A DNA stretch of 64,000 nucleotides from NCBI RefSeq assembly GCF_001641335.1, contig NZ_LVEM01000002.1, forward strand, positions 1,498,124 to 1,562,123. Reading direction: 5' to 3'. The position numbers and the translations under genes were made by a program. This stretch comes from Bradyrhizobium stylosanthis (GTDB lineage: Bacteria; Pseudomonadota; Alphaproteobacteria; Rhizobiales; Xanthobacteraceae). Under the pieces are notes generated by a model that was not told the DNA's origin, did no database searches, and saw nothing but the letters and a program-made list of their open reading frames with translations. Positions 54,801-62,373 of this stretch are shown here, in pieces; within the stretch, counting starts at the first letter, position 1, and every line of letters begins with the position of its first letter.

Positions 54801-54907
54801 TCGCCTCTTGCATCCAGGACGGCGCGAAGCTCCAGCCAGCGAACAAATCGTTCTGCAGCGCGGTACCTTGCGCTGTCATCGTCAACATAGGAGATGAAGT
54901 CCATCAT
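51809..54907 (-). CDS. drmA: DISARM-type helicase DrmA
   Basis: This superfamily 2 helicase has about 1032 residues from the ATG at 54907 (or 54904). Walker A is VWFATGGGKTETYLGLL (about residue 396), followed by CPICRSRSVC-type zinc cysteines, the DEAD/H-box variant QDELHLLRDSLG (about 629), ASSATLTGY, and motifs V-VI SSMMSHGVDIDRLNVMIMMALPLGVAEFIQATARVGRRWPALVIV. It drives DNA translocation in DISARM. Longer in-frame starts to 55213 would overlap the divergent methyltransferase and are unlikely. It is co-transcribed with drmB. Confidence 0.87.
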   Translation of the reverse strand: MMDFISYVDDDSARYRAAERFVRWLELRAVLDARGDEVPRSEVDPTGRFWLGRLGPKDVVTRQDDRGDRLEPCAIGIRLKPKTLSNFTVRVSMCIWLRERAEKESAFRWRWQKVGPIETSVDATIPDGSSEAILGRDQITAALSQAGGQGLQGEIRVRASRRNDSIRNLEVTFVNSTAADANVDDLADGRLFQCSLEVVGLECEPFELDALPDSFRYDRKVPAFGINCGVETTVSGMRTSDAPYISKMRPAYWTSTSPQPNLSFAALSKDPIPSCEALISEFVEWADRSWSDDALNARAASEGWSSGMRDEAARAASDFQGELLRVREGLDLLKENAQLQSAFRLMNSAMRISAQGRYDSWRPFQLAFLLANMSCLITPEQEANVVDIVWFATGGGKTETYLGLLITAALLDRLRGKTSGITAWSRFPLRLLSLQQTQRFVNALGAAEIVRRKEGIPGDPFSLGFLVGGTATPNRIKKEAVREGEWDADKVDDTLNPFRIIETCPICRSRSVCTSFDRKVWRLVHTCTNPSCETEGSPLPIFVVDDEIWRFLPTVVVGTLDKAANIARQSGMRGLVGPPWGKCTRPGHGYTYARRQDRKNGCLVPDCVGGEPAPLQIDTTLFAPTFRLQDELHLLRDSLGAVDAHYEAALDSVQEELTGSKPKILASSATLTGYEKQVSVLYRRSARVFPQPAPQDGKGFWTADSNQLMRRYIALAPRRLTVEFVVDRLVVTLQKATRRLLNDPTGVCSELQIDPRFGDFLINIYGTNVVYGNTLQDLDAVIRSSETQYAGLEPPPNIESLTGRTGFDNVRQILDRLETPEADFDKRLHLIAASSMMSHGVDIDRLNVMIMMALPLGVAEFIQATARVGRRWPALVIVVPKMTRERDASVYRSFAEFVSHGDRFVEAIPITRKSRRVLERTLAGLELARLQLIHEPEGSSSLTTPRHLNALVRQRPNLLTEDREAIKSSLELSELDEFLNDQIDLWFEGFTRNLREPSADTRFISDLSPTGQAMLSLRDVEEQSPISGDSSQ

Positions 54908-55070
54908 ACGGCCCCGACACGTATCAGTTGCGTATATTCTATCAAACCCGCTGCCATGCAAGCCAAATGAGGGTGTCCCCAGCTTCGTTGGGTGCTGATT
55001 CGATTGTTGTGGATCCAGACTTCGGAATCTTGTACTTGACGTGTGGTTGAACTGATTCAGGTCCACGACA
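54908..55070. promoter_or_regulatory. Divergent promoter region between DrmA and methyltransferase
   Basis: This AT-richer gap of 163 bases has a TATA-like TAGAATATA reading toward drmA and a TTGTACTTGACG reading toward the methyltransferase. Shared control of both arms of the system would be exerted here. Confidence 0.4.
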
Positions 55071-56726
55071 ATGGGTAGATCAAGAATACTTAAGGCGATT
55101 GATTTGTACTCTGGCGTGGGCGGCTGGGCGCTCGGCTTGCGACTTGCTGGGATTGATGTGATCGCCTCGTACGACTTATCAGGTGCAGCCAACGAAACAA
55201 ACTTCAAGAACAATCACCATCAGGCTCAGACGGTCGACATCAGGCGACTGAGCTTAGACGAGATTCCTTCGTCGGTGGACATTGTTGTTGGCAGTCCACC
55301 TTGCACCCAATTTTCTTTCGCCAATCGCGGCGGTAACGGCAACATCGCGGACGGTCTAAAGGACATCGTAAAATTCTTGACTGTCGTCGATCACATTCGT
55401 CCAAAGTTCTGGGCCATGGAGAATGTCCCGCGTGTTGCAAAAATTATCGAACATGAACTTCGGCCGGGTGGTCGCTTGCGGCGCTTCAAGCACCTTGGCT
55501 TGACGTTCCAAATTGTTAACATGGAGGACTTTGGACTACCTCAACGAAGAAATCGATGCATCGTTGGCAATATTCCATTCGATCTGTTGTCGGCTTACTC
55601 GCGCGACACTCGGAGGCGCACCCTAGGTGCCGTCGTGAAAGCATTATCGAGCAGAGCGGTGCATGATCCGATTTATGGAGTTCGGCTGAGGCGTGATCAT
55701 CTTCGCGATCATGTTTTCGAGGAAGCGCTTGATCTTGAAGAGGTTCGTATAAATCGAGCCAACAAGGCGTGCCACCCGGTCTACAACGCCATGCCGTTTC
55801 CCGACCAACTCAGCAGGAGCGTTCGAACGATAACGGCGACTTGCACCCGCGTTTGCCGAGAGAGCGTTGTCATCTCCGATCTTGAATACCCGACGAGGTA
55901 CCGTCGCCTCACAATTCGCGAGCGCGCTTCGCTTCAGGGCTTCCCGATTACGTTCCAGTTCTACGCATCCAGTTATCGAAAGAAGTTGGAGATGGTTGGT
56001 AATGCGATGCCACCTCTCTTTAGTTACTACATCGGTCACGCAATGAAGAGTACGTCTCCAGCAAAGATACCGAAGGTGACCCAGCTTGCTCCGTTGCTTG
56101 GTGTGCCTGCTGCATTGGCAGAAGAAACGCGTCCCGAAAAAAAGACGACTCGATATCAACCAAATCGGCGGTTTAGATTTGCAATCCCTAGCCTACGTCT
56201 AAAGAGTGGTGTGCGGTTCGAGCTAGCGAATTCCGCCGAAGAAAATGCGATGTGGGAGGTGAACTTCTTTTTTGGTACTTCGAAGTCGATTCACTCGATA
56301 TCGCTGGAGCGCTCGCTCGCGACGGTAGTCCTCAAGAAGCTGACTAGTTCCGCTCGTGGGTCGGTAGAGGTGCAGTTAGGTCGACTAGGCGAATTTGTCA
56401 GGTCTGCGGATGTAGGCAGGTTGCAGCAGGTATGGACGCATCGCGGTCCAGGGAGCACGACCCCATTCATGCTCCTCGATGCACTGGACGAGTGTGGTCG
56501 AGAAGTTGGTAAATCACTGAGCCAGCTTTCCATCTGTCCGCAGATATTGGTGGAGCTGATAGAGAAGGAGTTCGCGGAGGATCGCGAAAAGCCGGTCGGA
56601 GTTCCCAAGCTGCTGAAGAACGCACCAACAATCCTGGCCGGCATTCTTGTAGGTTCCGTCGCCAATCCTTTACTCAAGAGTCGCCGCTTCGGCGCTACGC
56701 TTGGCGGGACGGCAAGAGCAGGCTAG
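55071..56726 (+). CDS. drmMII: DNA (cytosine-5) methyltransferase, DISARM class 2 type
   Basis: This 551-residue protein has motif I IDLYSGVGGWALGLRLAG, catalytic C78 in VVGSPPCTQFSFANRGG, ENVPR, GLPQRRNRCIVG, RERASLQGFP and GNAMPP. The target-recognition region is about 165-260. After the last motif (about 315) come some 230 further residues, including a Pro/Lys linker and RLKSGVRFELANSAEENAMWEVNFFFG, that I do not recognise. It would methylate host DNA so that DrmAB spares it. It is divergent from drmA, with vsr right after it. Confidence 0.87.
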   Translation: MGRSRILKAIDLYSGVGGWALGLRLAGIDVIASYDLSGAANETNFKNNHHQAQTVDIRRLSLDEIPSSVDIVVGSPPCTQFSFANRGGNGNIADGLKDIVKFLTVVDHIRPKFWAMENVPRVAKIIEHELRPGGRLRRFKHLGLTFQIVNMEDFGLPQRRNRCIVGNIPFDLLSAYSRDTRRRTLGAVVKALSSRAVHDPIYGVRLRRDHLRDHVFEEALDLEEVRINRANKACHPVYNAMPFPDQLSRSVRTITATCTRVCRESVVISDLEYPTRYRRLTIRERASLQGFPITFQFYASSYRKKLEMVGNAMPPLFSYYIGHAMKSTSPAKIPKVTQLAPLLGVPAALAEETRPEKKTTRYQPNRRFRFAIPSLRLKSGVRFELANSAEENAMWEVNFFFGTSKSIHSISLERSLATVVLKKLTSSARGSVEVQLGRLGEFVRSADVGRLQQVWTHRGPGSTTPFMLLDALDECGREVGKSLSQLSICPQILVELIEKEFAEDREKPVGVPKLLKNAPTILAGILVGSVANPLLKSRRFGATLGGTARAG

Positions 56727-56759
56727 CCTGTTTGGTCCTAAGTGTTAGTGGTCGGATTG

Positions 56760-57188
56760 ATGGTCGATAGGCTAACACCTGCTGAGCGCAGCGCTCATAT
56801 GGCGCGCATCAGGCGTAGCAATACGAAGCCCGAACTCATTGTTCGAAAGCTGCTTCATCGACTAGGATATCGATTTCGAATTCAGCTGCAGGGAGTTCCC
56901 GGAAGGCCCGACATCGCTTTTCCGGGCCGGCGGAAAGTGATTTACGTCCATGGCTGCTTCTGGCACGCCCACGAAAATTGCCCCATCAGCCGGATCCCAA
57001 AGTCACGGACGGAGTTTTGGCAGAAAAAATTCGCAGCGAACCGGGAGCGAGACCTGCGTTTGGAGGCGTTGGCGCGGAAGGCGGGGTGGAGCTGCTTGGT
57101 CGTCTGGGAATGTGAACTTAAGCACGAGGAAGAGCTTTCGCGCAGACTCAAGGCTCACTTGGGGCCGACCAGGATAGATGGGGATTAG
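56760..57188 (+). CDS. vsr: Very short patch repair endonuclease (Vsr)
   Basis: This 142-residue protein starts MVDRLTPAERSAHMARIRRSNTKPELIVRKLLH. The active site residues D51 (RPDIAFPG), H64 and H69 (VHGCFWHAHENCP) fall at the same numbers as in E. coli Vsr. It nicks T:G mismatches that arise when 5-methylcytosine deaminates, so it protects the sequence methylated by the preceding enzyme. The ATG at 56760 is preferred. It is 33 bases after the methyltransferase, in the same operon. Confidence 0.92.
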   Translation: MVDRLTPAERSAHMARIRRSNTKPELIVRKLLHRLGYRFRIQLQGVPGRPDIAFPGRRKVIYVHGCFWHAHENCPISRIPKSRTEFWQKKFAANRERDLRLEALARKAGWSCLVVWECELKHEEELSRRLKAHLGPTRIDGD

Positions 57189-57330
57189 TCTGTCATCGCC
57201 TCTACGCGGGCGAACGCGGCTCCGCGGACCCTAAAAGGTCGTCGAGGGACGGTTGTCGGCCGGTAGCTTGCAAGTCCGGAAGGCGCTTGTCTGCGATAAA
57301 GCCGGCTCCCAGAGCAGCCGGTGGCGTTTG

Positions 57331-57350
57331 TTGTATTTGCGCAAATACAA
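57331..57350. promoter_or_regulatory. 20-base perfect palindrome near attR
   Basis: TTGTATTTGC-GCAAATACAA is fully self-complementary. It overlaps the arm-type repeat by eight bases. It may bind an excisionase or the integrase. Confidence 0.5.
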
Positions 57351-57369
57351 AAGTCCGATACAAAGGGCG
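57343..57369 (+). repeat. Integrase arm-type repeat near attR
   Basis: AAATACAAAAGTCCGATACAAAGGGCG is the counterpart of 42315-42340, 57 bases left of the attR core. The rest of the 443-base gap 57189-57631 contains no supported gene. Confidence 0.6.
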
Positions 57370-57426
57370 ACATCTCGGCGGCAAATTATCTAGGTTTTTC
57401 AAGGCTGAACCCGGTAGTAGGCGGTA

Positions 57427-57443
57427 CCCACCCAACTGTACCA
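57427..57443 (+). mobile_element. attR core
   Basis: CCCACCCAACTGTACCA equals the tRNA-His 3' end at 42235-42251. The upstream context (GGTAGTAGGCGGTA) resembles the tRNA T-arm only loosely, as expected for an element-borne att site. Confidence 0.85.
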
Positions 57444-57631
57444 ATGATTTCAATAGCTTAGAGCCTTATTTTTCGCCGCCTCGCAATATGGGGGGATTGA
57501 GCCGTCCCTTGGGTTGCATCAGGCGAAGCCGAAGCATCATTCTACAACCAAGTTGTTAGACCGAGTCGCGTTTATTCGCGGTTGTCTGTTCAGCTATCAC
57601 TAGCTTCGCAAACTTACGCGACGGACTGTAG

Positions 57632-60600
57632 ATGCCTTCGAACATCGAATTTTATGACCAAGATGCGCTACTGGATCGTCTGACGAACGGAGTATTGAGC
57701 TCAGGTCAGTCTGTCGTGTTTTTGGTCGGATCTGCGCTGACAGCTCCGGTCGGGAACGCTGCCGGCGTACCAAATGTTCAGGGGGTAATCGAGCTAATCA
57801 AAAAAGAGTTTGCCGCGGATCAGCTTCCGGAACTCGACCAAGCGCTGCAAACGAGTTCACAGCCATATCAAACAGCATTTTCCTACCTGATTGGAAGGCG
57901 AGGGCAGGGCGCAGCAAACAACGTAATCAGACGCGCCGTATCGATGTCACGTTTGCTCCCACCATCCGACTCGAGTCTGACTGATGCGGAGTGCGAACGG
58001 CTTGATCAGACGAGTGACGGTTGGAGCCTCAGTCCAGCTGCAAAGTCCTTGGGTGAATTGATTGCTCTTGAGCCCAAAAAGTTTGGCGAAATCGTACTGA
58101 CCACAAACTTTGATCCATTAGTTGAAGTCGCTATCAAAAGCGCTAAGGGCCTCTCCTTCCGGACCGTACTACACAGAGAGGGCAATCTAAGTCAGACACA
58201 TTCGTTGGGGTGTCACGTCGTGCACCTGCATGGATACTGGCACGGGACCGACACCCTCCATACCATGCGCCAGTTAAATCAAGCGCGGCCTCGGCTCAAA
58301 GCTTCTCTTCGATCATTGATCGGCTCGAAACTCCTAGTCGTGGTCGGCTACGGCGGTTGGGATGACATTTTTTCCGCGGCTTTGAAGGAAGTCATCGAAG
58401 ACGATACCGCGCGTCCAGAAATAATATGGACGTTCTATTCCCCACAACCAGAACCTGAAAGTTCTCTTATTGAGAGTCTGTCGCCAGGACTCGATCGCGG
58501 GCGTGTTAATCTGTACGCCGGGGTAGATTGTCATAAGCTTTTTCCTGCCCTGCTGAGCAGATGGCGAGTCCTTGGCGAACGCCAGAGTGAACAGTCGACA
58601 CCCGCGATCGAGCCGTCCCGACAGACCAGCGACGAGGATCGTCCGCCGCGTGCGGAAGTCTTCGTCGGTCGAGAAAAGGAGCTTGATCAGCTGTCGACTA
58701 TGTCGCAGCGCGCATGTTTTATTACGGGCTTCGGCGGACAGGGAAAATCAACGGTCGCTGCCCGGTATTTCGAGGCAGAGAAAGAGAAAGGTAACTTTGA
58801 TACCTTCGTTTGGCGTGACTGCAAGGAGGAGGGGGAGCGCTTCGAAAACCAAGTCATACAAGTGATCGTTCGCCTTTCGGGTGGTCTATCATCGGCCAAC
58901 TATCTCGCTCAGCAGAAGATGGAAGTGCTAGCCGAACTTTTGGCAACTCTGACGCGAAGTCGAAAGGTCTTGTTCGTGTTTGATAATATCGATCACTATG
59001 TCGATTTGGAAAAGAATAGCTTGGTCGGAAATGCTTCGACTTTCCTTGCTGCGTATTTGAGTTTTGGAACGAATTCCCGGCTGATATTCACCTGCCGACC
59101 AGACATTCAATACGTTGACTCCAATGTCCTGACCTTCAGTGTTTCGGGACTAAATCTCGCGGAGACAGGGCAGTTGTTTGCCAGGCGCGGCGCTTTGAGA
59201 TCGCCGAGCGAATTAGAGGAGGTGCACAATCTAACAGGCGGTCATGCGTTCTGGCTCGATCTTATCGCGGCGCAAGTAGCTAAGAAGCCTGCGGCGTTTC
59301 GCGAGATTTTGGTGCAGTTAGCAAGCAAAAGCGGTGCGGTGCCCGCTTCTGTCATATCCTTTCTCACCTTAATTTGGGATACGTTGGAACTTAACCAAAA
59401 ACTTGTTCTCCAAACGATGGCTGAGACTGTTCGGCCTGAGACGGCTCAAGCGCTGGGCGACTATCTCTCCAGTCAGATGCGTTTCAACAAAGTGACCCGG
59501 GCTTTGAGGGCGCTGCGGGACGCTAATCTGGTCGTTATCAAGCCGAGTCCACAGCTTGATGATCTCTTCGATCTGCATCCTCTGGTGCGAGAGTTTATCC
59601 GGAAGACATTTCGGTTAGAGGACAGGGTACGCTTCATTGATTGTATCATCGCCGTGTATCACAAGTTCATAGCGATTTTTGCGCAAGATATTTCTTCGAG
59701 GCCCGCAAGAGACCTTCGTTACTGGACTGAAAATGCCGAACTTCTAATTGAAGCCGAAAAGTACGATGAGGCATTCGAGCGACTATCGTATGTTGCGTAT
59801 CCACTTTACTCCAGCGATCAGCCGGGAGAATTCTCACGAGTTGCTCGTATATTGTTCCGCAAGATTGATTGGAGCAACTGGCAGATATACCGACATTTCG
59901 ATCGCGTCTGCGGTAGGCATTTTCGAATCCTGGTGAATTTGGGTCGCCAGGATGAGTATGAGGCGTTGCTCAAACAGTACGAAGCGACAATGCCTGACAA
60001 GGATGCGCGGTACATCAACTATTGTGCCTTGCGGTCGCATATGCATTGGACGCGGTCCGAATTTTCCGATGCATTGAAATGGGCTCAAATGGGTAAAGAG
60101 CTCAAGGATCGCACCAATGTTGACACGCAGTTCAATACGGAGCACGAGCTCGCGCTAGCGCAACGCGATGTGGGTCATCCTGAATTGGCAATCGACCATT
60201 TTCTTAAAGGCATGTCGTTAGAGAGCATTCTGGATCCGGACGAATTCGACGAGAATAGGGGAGAGTCCTATTATGGCAACACAGGCCGGTGCTTGCATCG
60301 GATGGGCAAGATTGACGAGGCGCTTGTATGTTATCGCAAGTCTGCGCTTATTTTAGAAATGTCGCCTCGGCGGCACGTCGAGAATAATGGCTTCATTCGA
60401 ACTTGGATTGGCGAGTTGCTTGTTGCGAAGGGTAAATTCTGTGATGCGAAATTGTTCTTCGAGGCGGCTGAGCGCATTTGGAACTTGGTCTCGCCGCCTC
60501 GTGCAAAGTCCGTGGGGCAGCAGCTTCAGGACATTGAAGCGTTGACACGCGATTGCCCTTCGATGGGTGAAGCGGACGCGGAGAGATACGTGGTGGCTTG

Positions 60601-60655
60601 GATAAATGATAGAACTAGGTATTTTGTAGGTTCTTCGAACCAGCCAGAAGTATGA
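57632..60655 (+). CDS. SIR2-STAND (NB-ARC)-repeat anti-phage-type protein
   Basis: This 1007-residue protein has an N-terminal SIR2 domain (about 25-300: FLVGSALTAPVGNAAGVPN, LTTNFDPLVE with N159, HLHGYW with H200, VVGYGGWDD). An NB-ARC/STAND ATPase follows (about 345-640) with P-loop ITGFGGQGKST (365-374), Walker B LFVFDNID and LIFTCRPD. The last 350 residues are helical repeats of TPR type (ARYINYCALRSHMHWTRSEFSDALKWAQMG). Such proteins sense a phage product with the repeats, oligomerise, and hydrolyse NAD+ to stop infection. It lies outside attR but has foreign base use. Confidence 0.88.
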   Translation: MPSNIEFYDQDALLDRLTNGVLSSGQSVVFLVGSALTAPVGNAAGVPNVQGVIELIKKEFAADQLPELDQALQTSSQPYQTAFSYLIGRRGQGAANNVIRRAVSMSRLLPPSDSSLTDAECERLDQTSDGWSLSPAAKSLGELIALEPKKFGEIVLTTNFDPLVEVAIKSAKGLSFRTVLHREGNLSQTHSLGCHVVHLHGYWHGTDTLHTMRQLNQARPRLKASLRSLIGSKLLVVVGYGGWDDIFSAALKEVIEDDTARPEIIWTFYSPQPEPESSLIESLSPGLDRGRVNLYAGVDCHKLFPALLSRWRVLGERQSEQSTPAIEPSRQTSDEDRPPRAEVFVGREKELDQLSTMSQRACFITGFGGQGKSTVAARYFEAEKEKGNFDTFVWRDCKEEGERFENQVIQVIVRLSGGLSSANYLAQQKMEVLAELLATLTRSRKVLFVFDNIDHYVDLEKNSLVGNASTFLAAYLSFGTNSRLIFTCRPDIQYVDSNVLTFSVSGLNLAETGQLFARRGALRSPSELEEVHNLTGGHAFWLDLIAAQVAKKPAAFREILVQLASKSGAVPASVISFLTLIWDTLELNQKLVLQTMAETVRPETAQALGDYLSSQMRFNKVTRALRALRDANLVVIKPSPQLDDLFDLHPLVREFIRKTFRLEDRVRFIDCIIAVYHKFIAIFAQDISSRPARDLRYWTENAELLIEAEKYDEAFERLSYVAYPLYSSDQPGEFSRVARILFRKIDWSNWQIYRHFDRVCGRHFRILVNLGRQDEYEALLKQYEATMPDKDARYINYCALRSHMHWTRSEFSDALKWAQMGKELKDRTNVDTQFNTEHELALAQRDVGHPELAIDHFLKGMSLESILDPDEFDENRGESYYGNTGRCLHRMGKIDEALVCYRKSALILEMSPRRHVENNGFIRTWIGELLVAKGKFCDAKLFFEAAERIWNLVSPPRAKSVGQQLQDIEALTRDCPSMGEADAERYVVAWINDRTRYFVGSSNQPEV

Positions 60656-60893
60656 GTCGTGCTGCCGATGTTTTTGCGATCAACGGTTGAGCCAAAATTG
60701 CAATAGGAACCATTAGGACGAAAGGTGCTAGCGCAGTGCGCCAAGCTCCGCGCCCACCCGCTGGCAGTGGATCTTACGTAAGAGGCTAGAGATTTCGACA
60801 ATAGCCCGCTGAGCTCCTGATGCGGCAGGGCGCAGGTTATCCGAAGTGCTAGCAAAGGCCAATTTTCTGCACTGTGACGTGACTTTGGCGAAT

Positions 60894-61454
60894 TCAAAGT
60901 CTGTAGTTTAACGGCGGCATCTCGCCGAAGGAATTTATGTAGGCATGCAGCAGGTCGCGTTCGACCGATCGCGTGTGCCTACCGGTAAACATGAGAGCCA
61001 CACCCAGTTTCTCTTCCGGAAAGTCAAGAGCCCTTAGTTGTCTTAGCATGTTGATTGCGCCATGCGACCTTTCACTTCGATAGCTTCGCGCCGTTCGTCT
61101 CATCTGATTTAGGCGAAGGCTTAGATCGCTTGCTTCACCAAGGTAGAGCGTTCCGCTATCGTCTTCGCCCCCAACTCGCGCCAATTTTGCGGGCTTGGAA
61201 AGATCGTGTGGGGTCTCAAGTGCAATCAAGCGATAGACTCCGCAAAAGCCGTGATGCTTGGCACTGAAGTAGCCTCCACCAAGTTCGTAGGTTTGCCAGT
61301 GAAGCTGTCCGCAAATCACCTTCCAGGGCGGCATTTGCGTGAGATCAATCACACCTATCAATTCGCCTTCCTCGAGAGCGTGAAGTCGCCTCCAATGCTC
61401 TTGGAGATCGTTTATGCCGATTGAAAAAGAAGGAACGCTTCTACTGTCGTTCAA
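60894..61454 (-). CDS. GIY-YIG-like small protein
   Basis: This protein has up to 186 residues, starting at a TTG (61454). The core GVYRLIALE (30 residues) SGTLYLGEASDLSLRLNQMRR matches the GIY-YIG nuclease fold (GVY, YLG and the catalytic Arg in LRLNQMR); ERDLLHAYINSFGEMPPLNYRL has the Glu and the family-end Asn. It is probably a small DNA-processing enzyme. It converges on the SIR2-STAND gene with a 238-base gap between them; base use is foreign-looking. Confidence 0.6.
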   Translation of the reverse strand: MNDSRSVPSFSIGINDLQEHWRRLHALEEGELIGVIDLTQMPPWKVICGQLHWQTYELGGGYFSAKHHGFCGVYRLIALETPHDLSKPAKLARVGGEDDSGTLYLGEASDLSLRLNQMRRTARSYRSERSHGAINMLRQLRALDFPEEKLGVALMFTGRHTRSVERDLLHAYINSFGEMPPLNYRL

Positions 61455-61596
61455 GGCAGCCTCCAGCGATCCAAATAGGGATACGGTGACAGTGCATTAC
61501 CCTCCCGACGCAGGGCGGTACGCGCGTGCTGTTCGGGGGCGTGGAATTTCGTGCACTAGGCTGCGCGTCGCTGGTTCGATACGTTTCGTTTGCACG

Positions 61597-62001
61597 TCAG
61601 GCAATCATCGCCTTGATCTGCGCCGTGTCCGCGAACTCGATCAGCTCAACGATCTTGCCATCCTGAATCCTGAACAAGTCCACCATCTCGGTGCTGAACG
61701 TCTTTCCGGTTGGGTGATATCGAACCCCAACGCGCGAATGGACCGCGACGCGATCGCCGTCGACCAGCTCGGCCAGGATTTCGCGGCTCTCGAAGCCGAA
61801 GTTGGCAATGAATTGACCGAAGGCGCTGCGCAGGGTGGGATGTCCCTGCATACTTCCTGTCAGTTCGAGCGCGCTCTTGTCGCCCTTCAAGATGAACGCG
61901 CCCTCGGAATGAAAGGCGGTCACCAGGCCCTCGACGTCACCGTCGCCGCGCGCGGCGTAGGCGGCTCTGATCAATGCGAGCATGTCTTCGCGCTGTGCCA
62001 T
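61597..62001 (-). CDS. NTF2-like (SnoaL-type) protein
   Basis: This 134-residue protein is a single NTF2-fold domain: MLALIRAAYAARGDGDVEGLVTAFHSEGAFILKGD, then RSAFGQFIANFGFESREILAELVDGDRVAVHSRVGVRYHPTGKTFSTEMVDLFRIQDGKIVELIEFAD. It is a small cone-shaped binding or isomerase-like protein with no known substrate. It marks the return to host-like base composition after the foreign block. Confidence 0.85.
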   Translation of the reverse strand: MAQREDMLALIRAAYAARGDGDVEGLVTAFHSEGAFILKGDKSALELTGSMQGHPTLRSAFGQFIANFGFESREILAELVDGDRVAVHSRVGVRYHPTGKTFSTEMVDLFRIQDGKIVELIEFADTAQIKAMIA

Positions 62002-62373
62002 GTTACCCTCCCTGCAACACGTATCGGGGCAGCCTAGCGACCTTTGCGTGTAAAGGCAAAATCCTCGGGATGATCGGGACCATGGCGCACGTGCTCAGTG
62101 TGCCACTACCGCCAGCAGTGTCGGCGGCGAACGAAAGCCCGGGGCGGACGACGTCACGCCGCCACGACGGAAAGCAGGCGCGCGAGCGCGGTCCGCTGCC
62201 CGCCGCGAGCCGCCGTGTCAATTTGGCAACGCCACCGGAGATTGCTGCGATCTCCTGCGTTCGCATGACGCGCGTGGCGCGTTTCCCAGGCTTTCTCGCG
62301 GGCGCATCGGACGCGCGGCCAGCGTCCAGGCGTTGGCTGCCGGAGCCAACACATGTCCATTGGGAGACTTTCG
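62002..62373. other. 372-base gap with no gene seen
   Basis: The stretch between the NTF2-like gene and the barrel gene has only motif-less ORFs. It must hold the promoters for both divergent genes. Confidence 0.4.

Larger units (their letters stand above)
42252..57443. mobile_element. Integrative element at tRNA-His carrying a DISARM-like defence cluster
   Basis: About 15.2 kb lie between the two copies of the tRNA 3' end. The interior is clearly less GC-rich than the flanks, uses rarer codons and contains no dispersed Bradyrhizobium repeats. Contents in order: tyrosine integrase, a small ORF, polymerase-like protein, serine recombinase, sigma factor, NERD helicase, DrmB, DrmA, cytosine methyltransferase and Vsr. 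No conjugation or phage structural genes are visible, so it is probably a mobilisable or satellite-like genomic island. Confidence 0.85.

Noticed and set aside
50097..57188. Druantia type II instead of DISARM
   Set aside because: Druantia DruE is one large helicase with DUF1998 fused; here helicase and DUF1998 are separate genes with an ATGA overlap, as in DISARM drmA-drmB.
42252..57443. Prophage
   Set aside because: An integrase is present, but there are no terminase, portal, capsid, tail or lysis genes.
57202..57453. Minus-strand ORF over attR
   Set aside because: It spans the att core and arm repeats and has no motif.
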